From: Branchiostoma floridae
Lineage: Eukaryota; Chordata; Leptocardii; Amphioxiformes; Branchiostomatidae
Length of the DNA: 64,000 nucleotides
Assembly: GCF_000003815.2 (NCBI RefSeq)
Contig: NC_049997.1
Location: 6,225,204 to 6,289,203, forward strand
Reading direction: 5' to 3'
In this document: in pieces, positions 43,744-55,352 of the stretch
Layout of the letters: each line of letters begins with the position of its first letter
Numbering within the stretch: position 1 is the first letter of the stretch
Notes under the pieces: generated by a model
The model's input: the letters and a program-made list of their open reading frames with translations, nothing else
The model's database searches: none
Told to the model about the DNA's origin: nothing
Position numbers and translations under genes: made by a program

Positions 43744-46490
43744 ATGTCGTCTAAGACCAAGGATTCTAACCAGGCACGAGAGATGGCGCAAACACCGAAC
43801 CACGGAGGCCAAGAGGTGACCCAAACAGACCTGGTAATTATGACCTTGTGTGTGTGTCTCGAACGAGTCGCCATGTTACTGTTATTGTTCGAAAACGCAC
43901 CATGTAAACATGACTGAAATGTTTTGCTGTAAACTGGGAACATTGTGCGTACGTATTGGTTCTATTAAGCCGTTGATGACACAGAGAAACAATCGAGGGA
44001 ATGTATAATCATATAAAGTTACATGTGTATTATGTATCTAAACATGACGCTTAATACATAGAGTGTATATAGGCGTGGCCTTCGTACGTATTGTTAAGGT
44101 CAGACCAACATAGGGTGTGTATAAACAATGGTGTCACCGCACATTTTCAACCTTGTTTCATATTGAACGACTTAATGGTTGAGACTAATCTTACGTTTTC
44201 TTGCTAACATGATAACGCCATTAATTATCATTGGATAAAGAGACAGAAATTAGTAGAGTACGTTGCAGACAGGATTCTTATATGAATGCTTGTATAATGA
44301 GGGGGTAGGGGAGGGGTTGCATGGCATAGTTGTTAGGACTGCCTGAGGCCAAGGCCGCTGTACGTGTGTTAAGCAGGGCGGCAATTTTGAAACGTCTCAC
44401 AAAGGTGCAAATATGAACACTGATGTTGACATATGGAAACTTCACTTGCCATCCTATTCGTACCATCAGTTTGACGTACATTTGTCTTTAAGTCTTCTAA
44501 AGGTGGGTTATATTGTAACTGGCAATTCAAGGTCATCACCATTCCCATGGTAAGTAGGGATCTGTACCAAACAAGTTCATACCACCCCATCTGCACAGCT
44601 GATTCCAGAGGTGGAACAGGAACAGCATCAGCATAAGAAACCGAAATTTAAGAACTTAAGAGCGATGATGAAGGGACCTAGCACGAAAGGATGTGCCCTG
44701 GACAAGAACAGCTTCACACACAAGAAGACCATGGCGCAAGGCTTCATGGACATGGCACTGATGACAGCAAACGCCGCTCAACTCAAACTGGTGCTGTATG
44801 AGGTCAGGGTTATAGTTAAAGAATAGAATTCGTTTCGATTGATGGAATTCGTTTCGAAGAATAGAATTCGTTTCGAAGAATAGAATTCGTTTCGAAGAAT
44901 AGAAGTCTTTTTTATATTCTTTTCGATGTAGATTAGAATGTTTCTGTTACTTGAAAGTTCTTCTGCGTTGGTAGGATTCACTCTGAGTAAAGTTAAGCTT
45001 TAATTTCCAACACAAAACGCGTGCTTTTTGCTACTTATGATCCACTGGTCACATGTGTGGATTGTTTGTCCCATTCATGACAAAGACTGAAGTTGGGGTC
45101 AAAAATTTGGGTTAACTTAAAGTGTTGGAAATTACAGCCTAATTTTGCTCAAAATAATTCTTTGGAACTCTTTGTGAACAGTAGATCTCTTCCTAGTACT
45201 AGCGTTCTAGTCCACGAATAGAATTGTCTTTGGAGTACTTTCTTTCCCACTATCTGATAATATAAGGCATGTACCTCATCAGGAACGCTCTGTATTTTGA
45301 CTTGACTTGTATTTTATCGTAAACTTCCAGGGCAGACACGGCCGAGTTTTCCTGTTCGAGTTCGTGATGTTCCTGCTGGTGTGTTCCATCCTGGTACAGA
45401 TCCTGGTGGGAATACTCCTGTTCATCAAGTCCCGCTACAACATCGAGGACCCGGAGCACCATAAATACTGCGAAATGTAAGTACTTGAAAGTAGGGGTGG
45501 GTACCGGTACAGAAAAGTAAGATACAGGTCCAGTTCAGGTCCAGAGGGTCCTGAACCTGGACCGAATTGTTTGTGAAAACTTGCTAATGGGCGATACTCA
45601 AAACAGTGGTTCAATTTTCTACAAACATATCTATTTGGCGGAATATCCGACCCCCACTGGCGTTTTAAAATCCTGTTTTCATGTAAATTCTGTACGTTTG
45701 ACGGTAGAAACTCTACTCTACTACACTCTTGCTGTTTTCTTGAACCGGTAAGCGCCAAAATGAGTAAACACCTCCCAATTAGTCTACTCTTTTTCTACTC
45801 GGTTCAAAATCAAGTCCACTGATTTTTCAGGTCATTTTTTTCGGACCGGTTTAACAAGAAAAATCAGTTATTCACGATCAAACAGTACCAAGATCTTCTG
45901 AAAATGATTTTATTAGCTAAATCTAAACCAAACTAAACTTTCAGGGCCAACAACTGGGCTACAGGGTTGGTGATGATCGTCACCATCCTCAACGTCTTCA
46001 TTTCGGCCTTCGTCATGGTGGAACAGTCACCTGCGTCATCGCCATCGTCTACGCATGCGCCTGTAACGGTTGCTGGGCAACCGGCTCTTCCATCGGTTGG
46101 TCTGACTCCTGCGTTCGAAATACCAGGTGACGGTATTGGGAAAATCTTTTGCTTTGGTTTGTCTTGAATCTAATACATTTTGGTAATAGAAAGATCTGCA
46201 ATCTCATCGGCCTTTCTAACTTTTCCCATCCCTAGCGCTGTGCCATTGGTAAATGTCACTTTGTACGTATTTCCTCACTGGACCCAGTTTTATTTTACTA
46301 ACAAAATGCATTTATTTTACAACAATTAGAATGCACGATATCCAAAACTGTTGGTGAAGAGTCTGGTACTTTTTGTAGTAATGACTTTAGTTCAAACTTC
46401 CTAACTTCTTTTCTAGCAAACACCCGACCGATAACAACCACCCGAGTGCCAACTACAGCCTGCGTGTGTCCGACTTGCCCTGTGGATTGA
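43744..46490 (+). CDS. NINJ-like: ninjurin-family membrane protein C
   Basis: Five coding exons: 43744-43833, 44599-44802, 45331-45476, 45945-46126 and 46417-46490 (TGA), 231 residues, phases 0, 0, 2 and 1. The start MSSKTKDSNQ resembles the DSNQ start of paralogue B. Exon 2 has the basic KKPKFKNLRAMMKGPS stretch shared with A and the core helix [20 protein letters not shown]. Membrane segments lie in exon 3 (FVMFLLVCSILVQILVGILL) and exon 4 ([18 protein letters not shown]). The tail is Thr/Pro/Ser-rich and ends TTACVCPTCPVD, with cysteines 223, 225 and 228. Exons 3 and 4 are the closest match to ninjurin A. Ninjurin termini are thought to face outside the cell, so the tail is probably extracellular. 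A polyadenylation signal AATAAA is at 46618. Confidence 0.94.
44816..44910 (+). repeat. GAATAGAATTCGTTTCGA tandem repeat after exon 2 of ninjurin C
   Basis: Four units of about 19-21 bp, starting 14 bp past the exon-2 donor. It is the same sequence type and position as in ninjurin A. Confidence 0.85.
44993..45138. mobile_element. foldback element (TAATTTCCAACAC ends)
   Basis: Left ctttaatttccaacac and right gtgttggaaatta are inverted ends. The interior includes cattcatgacaaagactgaa and gatccactg words of the larger foldback at 50199-50527, so this is a shortened copy. Intron 2 of ninjurin C. Confidence 0.65.
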
Positions 46491-46617
46491 CCTGTTATTA
46501 TGAATTGCAGTTTAGTTTAATTACTGAGGATTGAAAGGCAGAAATGATGATTACAACACCGGATGTGCCTTCTGAAGCTTCCCATGTATAAATCATGATC
46601 GTGCTTTTCATAATCAG

Positions 46618-46623
46618 AATAAA
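46618..46623 (+). terminator. polyadenylation signal AATAAA of ninjurin C
   Basis: Canonical hexamer 128 bp past the stop codon of ninjurin C. The cleavage site is not determined. Confidence 0.6.
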
Positions 46624-46829
46624 CTTCTAAGGATTAGGATTTAGCCAAATGACTGTAGGGTCCCTTTTCTTAGGTTTACGTACATAAGGACTGTAATGAT
46701 TTTGCTTACATAAAGCCTGTACAAACTTCGTTATTTGTTCACGACAATTATTGTGCTGCGAAGCCAACGTATCAGAAAAAAAGGAACCAGACAAACCATT
46801 TGTCTGTACAATAAGGAATCCCTATTGTA

Positions 46830-47150
46830 ATTGTCGTTGTCAACATCGTGTGTTCTTGCCAAACGGTGGAAGTGTAGAGTGCTTAAGCGCTTACTTATTG
46901 TATGTGACACTGTATGTATAGACCAGGTGCCTGATATATTAGGTAAATTAGTGATTAGTACATCACCATCAATTCATGTCGTGTCACATCATTTGCCAAA
47001 TTTCAAAGTTAATGTTGCAATACATTTTTCGCTGAGGTGACAAAATTGTCTGACTCTCTGTTTCTTTCAGTTGACATACCAAGTCAAATATTGTGATTCT
47101 CTGAAGTCGATGTCAGTATGTGAAAGAAAACTTTTTCTTTTGAAATTCAA
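46830..47150. other. intergenic stretch without recognisable feature
   Basis: AT-rich sequence between ninjurin C and the microsatellites. No supportable gene or element. Confidence 0.5.
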
Positions 47151-47162
47151 CTAAATAAATTT

Positions 47163-47166
47163 ACTT

Positions 47167-47225
<59 letters not shown>

Positions 47226-47385
47226 GAATGGTGAATGACTGACTGAATGAATGAATGGATGATTGAATGAAAGAAAGAAAGAATGAATGAATGAATGAAT
47301 GAATGAATGAATGAATGAATGAATGAATGAATGAATGAATGAATGCATGAATGAATGAATGAATGAATGAATGAATGAATGAATA
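47163..47385 (+). repeat. (CTA)n and (GAAT)n microsatellites
   Basis: A pure CTA tract at 47163-47225 is followed by GAAT repeats with a few interruptions to about 47384. Confidence 0.95.
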
Positions 47386-47899
47386 CACCGTGTTGTATTT
47401 TATTTATGTCACATCCAGGTCGGTAAACACTGATTTAATTGCCAAGCTCTTCATAAAATGGATAAGATTTTGACATATTGTTTCAACCTGCACCAACAAC
47501 TTTATATGCTTTAAGAACATAAATTCGAAAAAAATCTAACAAAAGAAGCCCGTTCGCTTTCATTGTAGTGCGTTCTATTTAATCGATGGAAGCCTGTATG
47601 ATATACAACCAAGAAGACTGGGTGATACGGAAAATTATCACCCGGTCCGAGTCTCTGTCCTCTTTCTTTCATTCAAAGACCAACGGAAACTGTGGTAATA
47701 ACGTTGAACCACAAATTTTTAATTTCCCAGCTGATGACAAGCTTTTTTTACACCTTGGACTTATGTTTAGTGTTTGACTCTCAGACACCGTCTTGTATCA
47801 GCTAGAAAAGAAGGGCATGCCACAGGTGCTGTAATACATCGTATGACTATGACTGACTGACAGACATGCTCACGCTTTCTACACACGGCGGCGGGATGT

Positions 47900-48085
47900 T
47901 AACGTTCTTTGTCACGGCCTGCAGTTTTAAGAACTGAGAAGCGTGACGGCACGCTGGCAGAGGACAATATAATAGCGTTTACACTTAAGACATCTTCACG
48001 GCGGTGAGCATCTAGACGTGGAAACAACAAGCTAGCGACAGACACAGAGGAGCGAGCCGAACTGTCATCGTATCCATTTGATAAG
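47900..48085 (+). promoter_or_regulatory. probable non-coding first exon and promoter-proximal region of ninjurin D
   Basis: The sequence ending atccatttgataag is followed by gtgagt, a strong donor, at 48086. The same exon-like block is conserved in the duplicated segment (ending 58104, also followed by gtgagt). Conservation of the donor in both copies supports an untranslated exon. The transcription start is unknown. Confidence 0.5.
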
Positions 48086-49017
48086 GTGAGTTAGTGCTAG
48101 CTGTTCTTAACAGCCCGGTCACACGCGTCGTGCAATCGACGTGCAATTATCGTGCGATCCTCGTACGATCAATTATCGTGCGATCCTCGTACGATCGCAG
48201 TCTGAGGACATGCTTGGGATAGTCTTATTTAGTTCTCTGAAAATAGATTTTGATTGACATTCAGTCACAGACGTCAATCAGGCATTAGGGAGTGATAATT
48301 TTGGTGATATCTTTTAATTTGGCCTGAAGAAGGAAAAACATTGAGTTTTGCTGCTGGGGAAAAATAGAAGAGCAGGGCACCCCTTCATGACGTCATGGCA
48401 CAGTCTTTATTGGACACAAGAAAAGTACAGCGACTTTTGTAAGGTCTTCTACAACTATACATGCAAACAAAAACAACAAGTGGATACAAGTCAATATTCG
48501 GCGCCCGACAAGGACGTTCATGGATAATGTATTTTGTTAACAACTCTGTATTTCTGATACCGTTAGTTCTAACGCTTGTGTTGGTATGGATAAGCTGGTT
48601 AGAAAGCGATCTTATTTTTACGCCTTTTATCTATTCATTTGCTTGTTTTCAAGCTTGCCATTGTAAGACTATATGTGCAGTTTTTAGTAACATATAGATG
48701 TAACGTTGGTGATTATCATTCCAGTGTATGTTTGTAAAGTTACTTCAAGAATTATGGCCCCTCCGATGCAAAATCATGACTCAACATTTTGTTTGGCCTT
48801 ACCCCGTCCTTGCACTATTGCCAATTGCAAGCACCGAAACTTTACACATGCCATTAACATATTTTACCTTCGTCGTGAAGGAATATGTTTTCCTGTGTGT
48901 CTGACTGTTTGTTAGGCTTCGTTTCTGTCTGTGTGCTTGAAAAATGTACCTTGTACGGAATGACATCACCAGAAGCATTAATTTTAATTTTAACATCACT
49001 TGGTAAAACCTTAGCCC

Positions 49018-49343
49018 CAGGGTTGTAGCCAGCACCTGTCCTTCAGTCCTTTGAAGGAAGTTTGCAGCTGGGGACTGAAAAAAGTTTTCCCCATTCCGTC
49101 ACCAGGAACAGACAAAAATTCTTCCTCACCAAAACAGATGCCATTGAACAGCTTAGTCTACAAGCAAAATTTGCACCTCAAAATGCAGGAAATAGTGTTT
49201 CAGAGGGTCTTGATTTAAAAATTTTCTGGGACCCAGACCCCCTAGAAATGATGCGCAACACCACGCCATGCCTTCGGTGCTCGATAGGATTCCCATTCAA
49301 AATCGAGGGGACTGAAAATGATTTCAGGCTGGCTACAACCCTG
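49018..49343. mobile_element. hAT-like MITE, GGTTGTAGCCAG family, copy 2, with 8-bp target duplication
   Basis: The ends cagggttgtagccag and ctggctacaaccctg are perfect inverted repeats. They are flanked by cttagccc at 49010-49017 and 49344-49351. The paralogous segment near 60050 reads cttggccctgacaag, with no insert and one copy of the target. The 8-bp duplication and CAGGG ends identify the hAT superfamily. Confidence 0.9.
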
Positions 49344-49931
49344 CTTAGCCCTGAAAAGTTTGCTGTACCTGCACCATTGTTTATACAGGCTGGGATCCGT
49401 GGCAGTTGTGGTCAACGCTAACCTGCATGGTACGGTTGTTTGTTTTACGAATCATTACCACTTTCAAACCATTTCACCATGCATTCAAGAATAGGAAAGA
49501 CACAAAAGTGGAAGACACGCACCAACAGTGGCGTGCTATAACAACTATGCTGTTGATATTTTTGCTGCCATCTTTTGATGCCAGTGAATCCATGGAATAC
49601 CCGAAAGAAACAGGTCAAAATTTGCCTGAGTGTACGTTGACCTGGCTGAGCAAATAAAGCCCCATGAGATTGGAAAGCCATGTACAACAAGAGTTTAACA
49701 GTACAGATAATATCTTAGATTATTGCCAAAAATGTTTGAACAGCAGCGTACTTGCTAAAGTTTTTTTTAATCACTATTTTGCAGTACTGGTCACATACAC
49801 AAGCATCCCGCGACTTTGACAACATCACGATTATCACTTCGAAGATACATTTGCTTCTTGATAATAATCAAGTCAAATCAAATCGTACTTCTTCACACAG
49901 GAATATTATTTGAACAACCCGGGAGCCAAAA

Positions 49932-52900
49932 ATGGCAGAGGCGGTGGTTCCTTCAACAGATGAGGAGGGAATTGGCGTTCAGTTAAAACGGCTTCCCAAA
50001 CAGTTCGCCTTGACTGAGGATGCAACCATTGAGATGGGAAAAGAGGAGGCACTGGCAGAAGCTGAGAAAAGGCTTAGGGATATGCAGGCAACAACAACAA
50101 GAAGGAGCCTCTCTAGACAACAGGTGAGGAAAATACAGTCACCACTTAGAGTTAGATTTTAACTTGAAAGTTCATCTGTGTTGGTAGAAGTCATTCTTGA
50201 AATAATTGAACTGTAATTTCCAACAAATGAATGAGCTCACCCCAATTTTCGACTGCACAGCATCAGTCTTTGTCAAGGAATGAACAATCCACTGTTGTCG
50301 TGACGTCACGTTATGCAGATACAGAACGCGTGACCCAGTGAGCAGTGGTGGGCGCCATAGACTTCCTGCAACCTATGATCCACTGCTCACTGAGTCACGT
50401 GTTCTGTCAGCATAACGTGACGTCACGACAGCAGTGGATTGTTCATTCCTTGACAAAGACTAATGCTGTACAGTCGAAAATTTTGGTGAGTCCAATTTTT
50501 GTGGGAAATTACAGTTCAACTATTTCTAGAAGATAGAGTTAGATTTATTCGATCAGAGAAAAGTAATGGAGACACTGTAGAAAAAAACCTAAGCAAAAAG
50601 ATATCCATAGCATGCAGATGGACCTTATACAGGTGCACACATACTACAGTAAGCATGCTTCTATAATCTGCAGTCGACTCCAGAGTCTGAGCAGCATAGC
50701 AAGGACACCTTCACCCAGACAAAGTCCATGGCGCAAGGCTTCATGGACATGGCGCTGTTGGTGGCAAACGCTGGCCAGCTCAAACTGGTCTTGACTGAGG
50801 TCAGTGATAAGCCCCCCTTTCGGCGATCGCGATGCACTCTAACTGCGACCTACAAAGGATATTTCTAACCTTTGATTTCATATTTGGTATATTATCAGTT
50901 CAGTTCAGTTATCCATCAGGTGATACTATAAAGTTCTTCCAGACGACTCTATATCATACAGCATGTAAAAGTGTGACTGAGAGGACAAATGGACACATAA
51001 AGTGTAAAAAAATTCGTTTTTTTAAATACGATTCGTTGAGCGATATGTCAAACTTTAGGTTGCAGAGAGAGCGCGGCGAGAGCACCGTCCTAGTGGAAAG
51101 GGGGTATAAAGAGTTAGCTTTTGAGGAAAAAAGTTTGCAATAAAAGGTTGTTGTTTTTGTTCTGTTCGAGAGTTATTGTCAAATAGAATTCCTCTCCAAC
51201 AATAGAATTCAGCATCTAATGTATATCTGTTGTGCATCGGGTGTCATAACATTTCAATTTTAAGTTAAGCAAAATATTGTTAGGATATATATGTTTATTT
51301 ATTATTTTCACATTGATACTGTTCAGATGTTTGGCCCAATTGTAAAAACTCATAATTCAGCCATTTGTTCTGCGAGTGTTTTTAATCAAATAAACATCTC
51401 TCTTTCTCTCTCGCTCCCTCTCTCTCTCCCTCCCTCTCTCTCCCCCTTCTCTCTGCTCTGCCCTCTCTCTCCGCTCTCTGTCTCTCCCTCTCTCTGGAGT
51501 ATTTTACTGTACATGTGTGCATCATACTTACAGGGAAGACGTGGTCGGATCTTCATGTATGAGTTTGTCCTCGCCCTGCTGGTGTCTTCCATCATTGTGC
51601 AGATTGTGGTGGGGATCCTGCTATACATCAAGTCCCGTCAGAACGAAAACAACCCGACTCATCGGAAACGCCTCAATATGTGAGTACAGAAAAGAAGTCT
51701 CAAAGTCCATGGTAACTGTGCCCACATAATTTGGCATATAATATGGCTGTCAGCTGATGTCAATCAATTTTGGTTGTTCAGGGCAGGTTGAATGCCCATT
51801 TGGGACTGTTAAGAAGTGGTTGCCGGTTGGGGAAGACAGGTGATTGCTTGGGAGGGGTTTTTAACTATGTAAAAATGGACGGGACTGTTTCAATGTGTCC
51901 TCTGACGGCAGGTGGTTGCCTGCCCCAGGTGGTTCCTCGGACAGGTTTCACTGTACTTATAGTTTATTGGCTTATTGGCATCCGAAGACAATGGTAGGCA
52001 GACATGGTGGGTTATTGGGCGACCAATTTGCCTGGCTTGCACGTGACTTTTTACGGTTAAGGTGGAGCGTGCACTTCCTTCTCCACCCTCTTGTCTGCTG
52101 GCGCACTTATAGTACTTATAGTAGGATGTGTATATATTAACCTGGTATGCAGTCTACCCTTCTGTACTATACATCCAAACCACATGAAAACACCAGCGTT
52201 TTAGAGCTTACTAAGCAAGGCTAAAACTCTGTTATTAAAAAAAAAACAACTCTTAACACTCTTAACAGTTACCTGTTATGTCCAGGTTCAAAATGACAAC
52301 ATATCCAAAAATGATTTACTGTTAGTTTTACCAACTTGAAGGTAGGCTAAATATTAGTGCATATGCTAAGCAAAAGTTTACTAAAGGTCTCTAAGTCTGT
52401 GCTTGAGGATGACCTTTGTCTATCAGGAATTAGACACTTTTGGGATGCGTGACGTCAGGATTGGGTCAAAGGTTATCAGAGAAGTCGATACCTGCCGCCG
52501 TCCAGCTCTAAGCTTTATTTAGTTATTTATTTCTGTTTTCTTTATACAGGGTAGACACACTCAGTACTTTGCGCATTGCTTTCCAGGCGTGCCCTGTACA
52601 GAATAGCATACACAAAATAGCATAACAAAGAAACTTAACAATGAACAAACCAAATTAACAATATATATAAACATCAATCAAAATCGTAACTCATTAATCA
52701 AAGCTTGCTGTTTGCGTTGTACTTTCAGGGTGAACAACGTGAGTACAGGGTTGGTGATGATCATCACTGTCCTGAACGTCTTCATCTCGGCTTTCGTCAT
52801 CGTGGATCAGTCAGTATTTCCATCAACTGCGCAGGCGCCGGCAACGGTTGCCTGGCAACCAGTTCTTCCCACAGTCGGCCCTACGACCAGTACTCTTGGT

Positions 52901-54027
52901 AATACCCCCTTTCCACTAAGAGGACGCTCTCGCCGCGCACTCTCTGAGACATGGAATTTGACATATCGCTGAACGAATTGTATAGAAAAGAAACGATTTT
53001 TTAACACTTTGTGTGTTTTATTTGCTGACCTCCCATTCACACTTTTTCATGCTGTATGATATACCCAGTATGAAATCAAAGGTTACACATATCCTATTAA
53101 GGTCGCAGTTAGAGCGTATTGCGATCACCGTCTACTGGAAAGGGGGCCTAAACTCCAGCTTGCGAAACTCGTCTGCTTAAACTCGTCTGCTTTAGTTTCT
53201 CTTTAACCATTTTGTAACGCAAAGATCTTTGATTTGTAACTCGTCAGCCTTTCTAGACTGCTGAACCCACAGACGTCTGGTGTTGTTACTATTCCATGTA
53301 ACGGGCTTCTAACCATCTTTGAAGTTCGGATTTCGGATTCAGTTTCTCTTTAATCAGCTTTTAACGCAACGATCTTTGACTTCGGTGGCTTTTCTAGACT
53401 GCATACCTACATGTATACACGTCTAGTGTTGTGTTTTTGACGACGCCTCAGGGGAGTCGTCAAGTGGTATATATTACATTCAGTCTGCAAAAATTCTAGG
53501 AATCGCACAGGCATTTTTCCAAGAATGCTAGTACTCCACAACAGTATGCTGGGTATGCACCCCCCCCCTAAATCTGTTCCAGATGTATCTCTGGTATGCA
53601 ATGGTGGAAGATTTAGGTCACCATTGTGCTGTACCGGGGATAGTACGTCTGCTGGCTGTAGGTTTATGTTACAGGTGGGCTAGTATATTATGCCAGGGAT
53701 AGTGCGACAGGGAAGTTCCAGTCTATTTCTGATTTGAGCTGTATTGTTGTACCCTCAATCGTCGTCATGGCAATAATACATTTCTATTGCCAGTCTTGTT
53801 GAATTAGGAAAGTCGTTTCCATACTCGACTCAGTTTTCGTTTCGTGAGTAGATTAGGATGTGTGACACTAGAAACTGTCGGTGAAGGGTCAATTGTTTAT
53901 TCTGCATTCTGGTGACTTTATCTCTAACACCTAGTTCCTGATTTCTTTCGTAGCACACACCACTCCGACGACGGCCGCAAACGTGCCCGCTTCAACCTGC
54001 GTGTGTCCAACTTTTCCAACGGATTGA
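49932..54027 (+). CDS. NINJ-like: ninjurin-family membrane protein D
   Basis: Five coding exons: 49932-50123, 50674-50799, 51534-51679, 52729-52898 and 53954-54027 (TGA), 235 residues, phases 0, 0, 2 and 1. The N-terminal 64 residues differ from the paralogues and are charged and alpha-helical in character (EEALAEAEKRLRDMQ). The core helix is [20 protein letters not shown]. Membrane segments are in exon 3 (FVLALLVSSIIVQIVVGILL) and exon 4 ([18 protein letters not shown]). The motif NNWATG of the other copies is NNVSTG here, so the conserved tryptophan is lost. The tail is Thr/Pro-rich and ends STCVCPTFPTD. A foldback element lies in intron 1, and a MITE begins 5 bp after the stop codon. A non-coding first exon probably lies near 48.0 kb. 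Confidence 0.93.
50199..50527. mobile_element. near-perfect foldback element with about 160-bp arms
   Basis: The left end gaaataattgaactgtaatt and right end aattacagttcaactatttc pair with one mismatch. Pairing continues inward almost without break through aaggaatgaacaatccactg, gtgacgtcacgttatgc and gagcagtgg. The words agagttagattt on each outer side (about 50147 and 50535) may be a target duplication of a slightly larger element. Intron 1 of ninjurin D. Confidence 0.85.
51395..51498 (+). repeat. (CT)n microsatellite before a splice acceptor
   Basis: Polypyrimidine tract of CTCTCT and CCCT units. It ends about 35 bp before the exon-3 acceptor of ninjurin D and could act as an extended pyrimidine tract. 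Confidence 0.85.
51775..51957. repeat. dispersed repeat fragment (caggtttcactgta type)
   Basis: Shares caggtttcactgta and gcaggt words with 928-1055. It lies in intron 3 of ninjurin D. Confidence 0.3.
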
Positions 54028-54031
54028 CCTG

Positions 54032-54252
54032 TTACGCTAATTCACCTTTATTCGGAGGTTAACCTATAGCCGTTGTTTTTTAAAAACAGGGTATTCAGGG
54101 ATATAAAGTCAAAGGACGGTTTTAAAATTGTGATATTTTGAACACATTGCAGTTTGAAACCGCCGTTGACCTGACATCCCTAAATACATTCTGTATTAAT
54201 TCTATAAACAACGAATATAGGTTACCCCACGGATAAAGGTGAAGTAGCGTTA
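54032..54252. mobile_element. TAACGCTAGTTCACC-family foldback MITE, copy 4, in the 3' UTR of ninjurin D
   Basis: Ends ttacgctaattcacctttat and ggataaaggtgaagtagcgtta. It begins 5 bp after the TGA of ninjurin D, so the 3' untranslated region must contain it. Confidence 0.75.
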
Positions 54253-54384
54253 CATGTAGCTAGTTGACGACAGGCAGTTACTGAGGCATCATAAAAACAT
54301 CGGGTATGCAGTTAACTGTAGAAGCACCTTAAGATTGCACAGTCTTCCAACTGCAGCAGCATCACCTAGCAGCAGTGATCAGTA

Positions 54385-54520
54385 TTGCAGTTAGTATTGC
54401 GCCGGAGAAGGTGACAGACGGTCACCGAAACGTTGGCTTGATCAAGGTTAACCTCCTTGGCTAGATATAGTGTGTAAAAAGAGCTTTGTTAACCAAACTG
54501 ATAAAACTGTTGAAGAAGAC
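54385..54520 (+). mobile_element. degenerate Penelope-like terminal fragment
   Basis: The block ggagaaggtgac-aga-cggtcaccgaaacgt keeps a GGTGAC/GTCACC stem followed by GAAACGT, the hammerhead stem II and GAAA order. The CTGANGA box, however, is degraded to ccggaga. The rest of the element is not recognisable. Confidence 0.4.
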
Positions 54521-54550
54521 TGCTACAAATTTGGGAACGACGCTCTACTA

Positions 54551-54745
54551 CCGTAAATGCATTTAAGTTCGCGGGGATTTACTTTCGCGGTAGCGGGTAA
54601 ATGGAGTGTTCACGGTGGTTTTAAGTTCGCGGTAGCACCATAGACTGAAGTCTCATACTCTAATGGAAAAAAATGTTCGCGGTGAAGTGGCCACTGCGAA
54701 AACCGCGAATATAAAACCACCGCAAACATTTCTGTATTTACGGTA
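54551..54745. mobile_element. MITE with TACCGTAAATG ends
   Basis: Starts taccgtaaatgcatttaag and ends catttctgtatttacggta, an imperfect inverted repeat. Between them are several ttcgcggt and accgcgaa words in opposite orientation. Confidence 0.7.
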
Positions 54746-55157
54746 TAATAGAATGAAAACGTATCGACGTCATCGACTTTGTCCTGGATTGACTCTGCGA
54801 GACACCAAATAAGGGCACCTTTTATACGTCACTGGAGCATTTAAGCAGATTGAGTTTTGTTTAATGTTGCTTCGCATGGGGATTTGTACCTTCTCAATTC
54901 ATTTCATTTATTTTATTTAACCGAGTATTATTCTCATTAGCCCTGCTTTTCAGGAAGCCCTGGGTACAACAAAACTTTTGGGTACACCAAAACTTTACAA
55001 ACTTTACAATTCAACAAACAGCATAATTACAATGATAGAACAACAATGCATGATTACATATTAAATTCCTATCAACGGGTAACATTCGCATTTAAAATCA
55101 GTCCTTAATCGAAATCAGTCCACGTTTGAATTCCTTTAATGCCACGTCATCCCTCTA

Positions 55158-55352
55158 TATTGAATGAATGACCTTTATTGTACATTTGTGCTCAAACAAG
55201 CTAAGTACAGGTCGTAGCGCTGGTGATAAGGTACAATTCTGACAAAAAAAGGTATCTTATCATCTCTACATATGCTGGAACGCCTCAGTTCTACGGTCAG
55301 GTTATTCCAGAGTGTTGGTCCGTAGTGTTGTATGCTGCCTTTGAAGGACTGC
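55158..55352 (-). mobile_element. LINE 3' end, minus strand
   Basis: The minus-strand frame reads QHYGPTLWNNLTVELRR..., the usual end of a CR1/L2-like reverse transcriptase. An untranslated tail, tgtacaataaaggtcattca, follows. Its 3' tail resembles that of the element ending at 59575. Confidence 0.75.

Larger units (their letters stand above)
47385..49440 (+). repeat. segmental duplication partner of 55975-60125
   Basis: Words in common and in order include acaccgtgttgtattttatt, tttaattgccaa-ct, tgatgacaag-ctttttt-acacctt, cacggcggcggga, aacagcaagcta or aacaacaagcta, tatttacc-t-gtcgtgaagg and gctgggatc-gtggcagttgtgg. This copy leads into ninjurin D. Confidence 0.8.
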
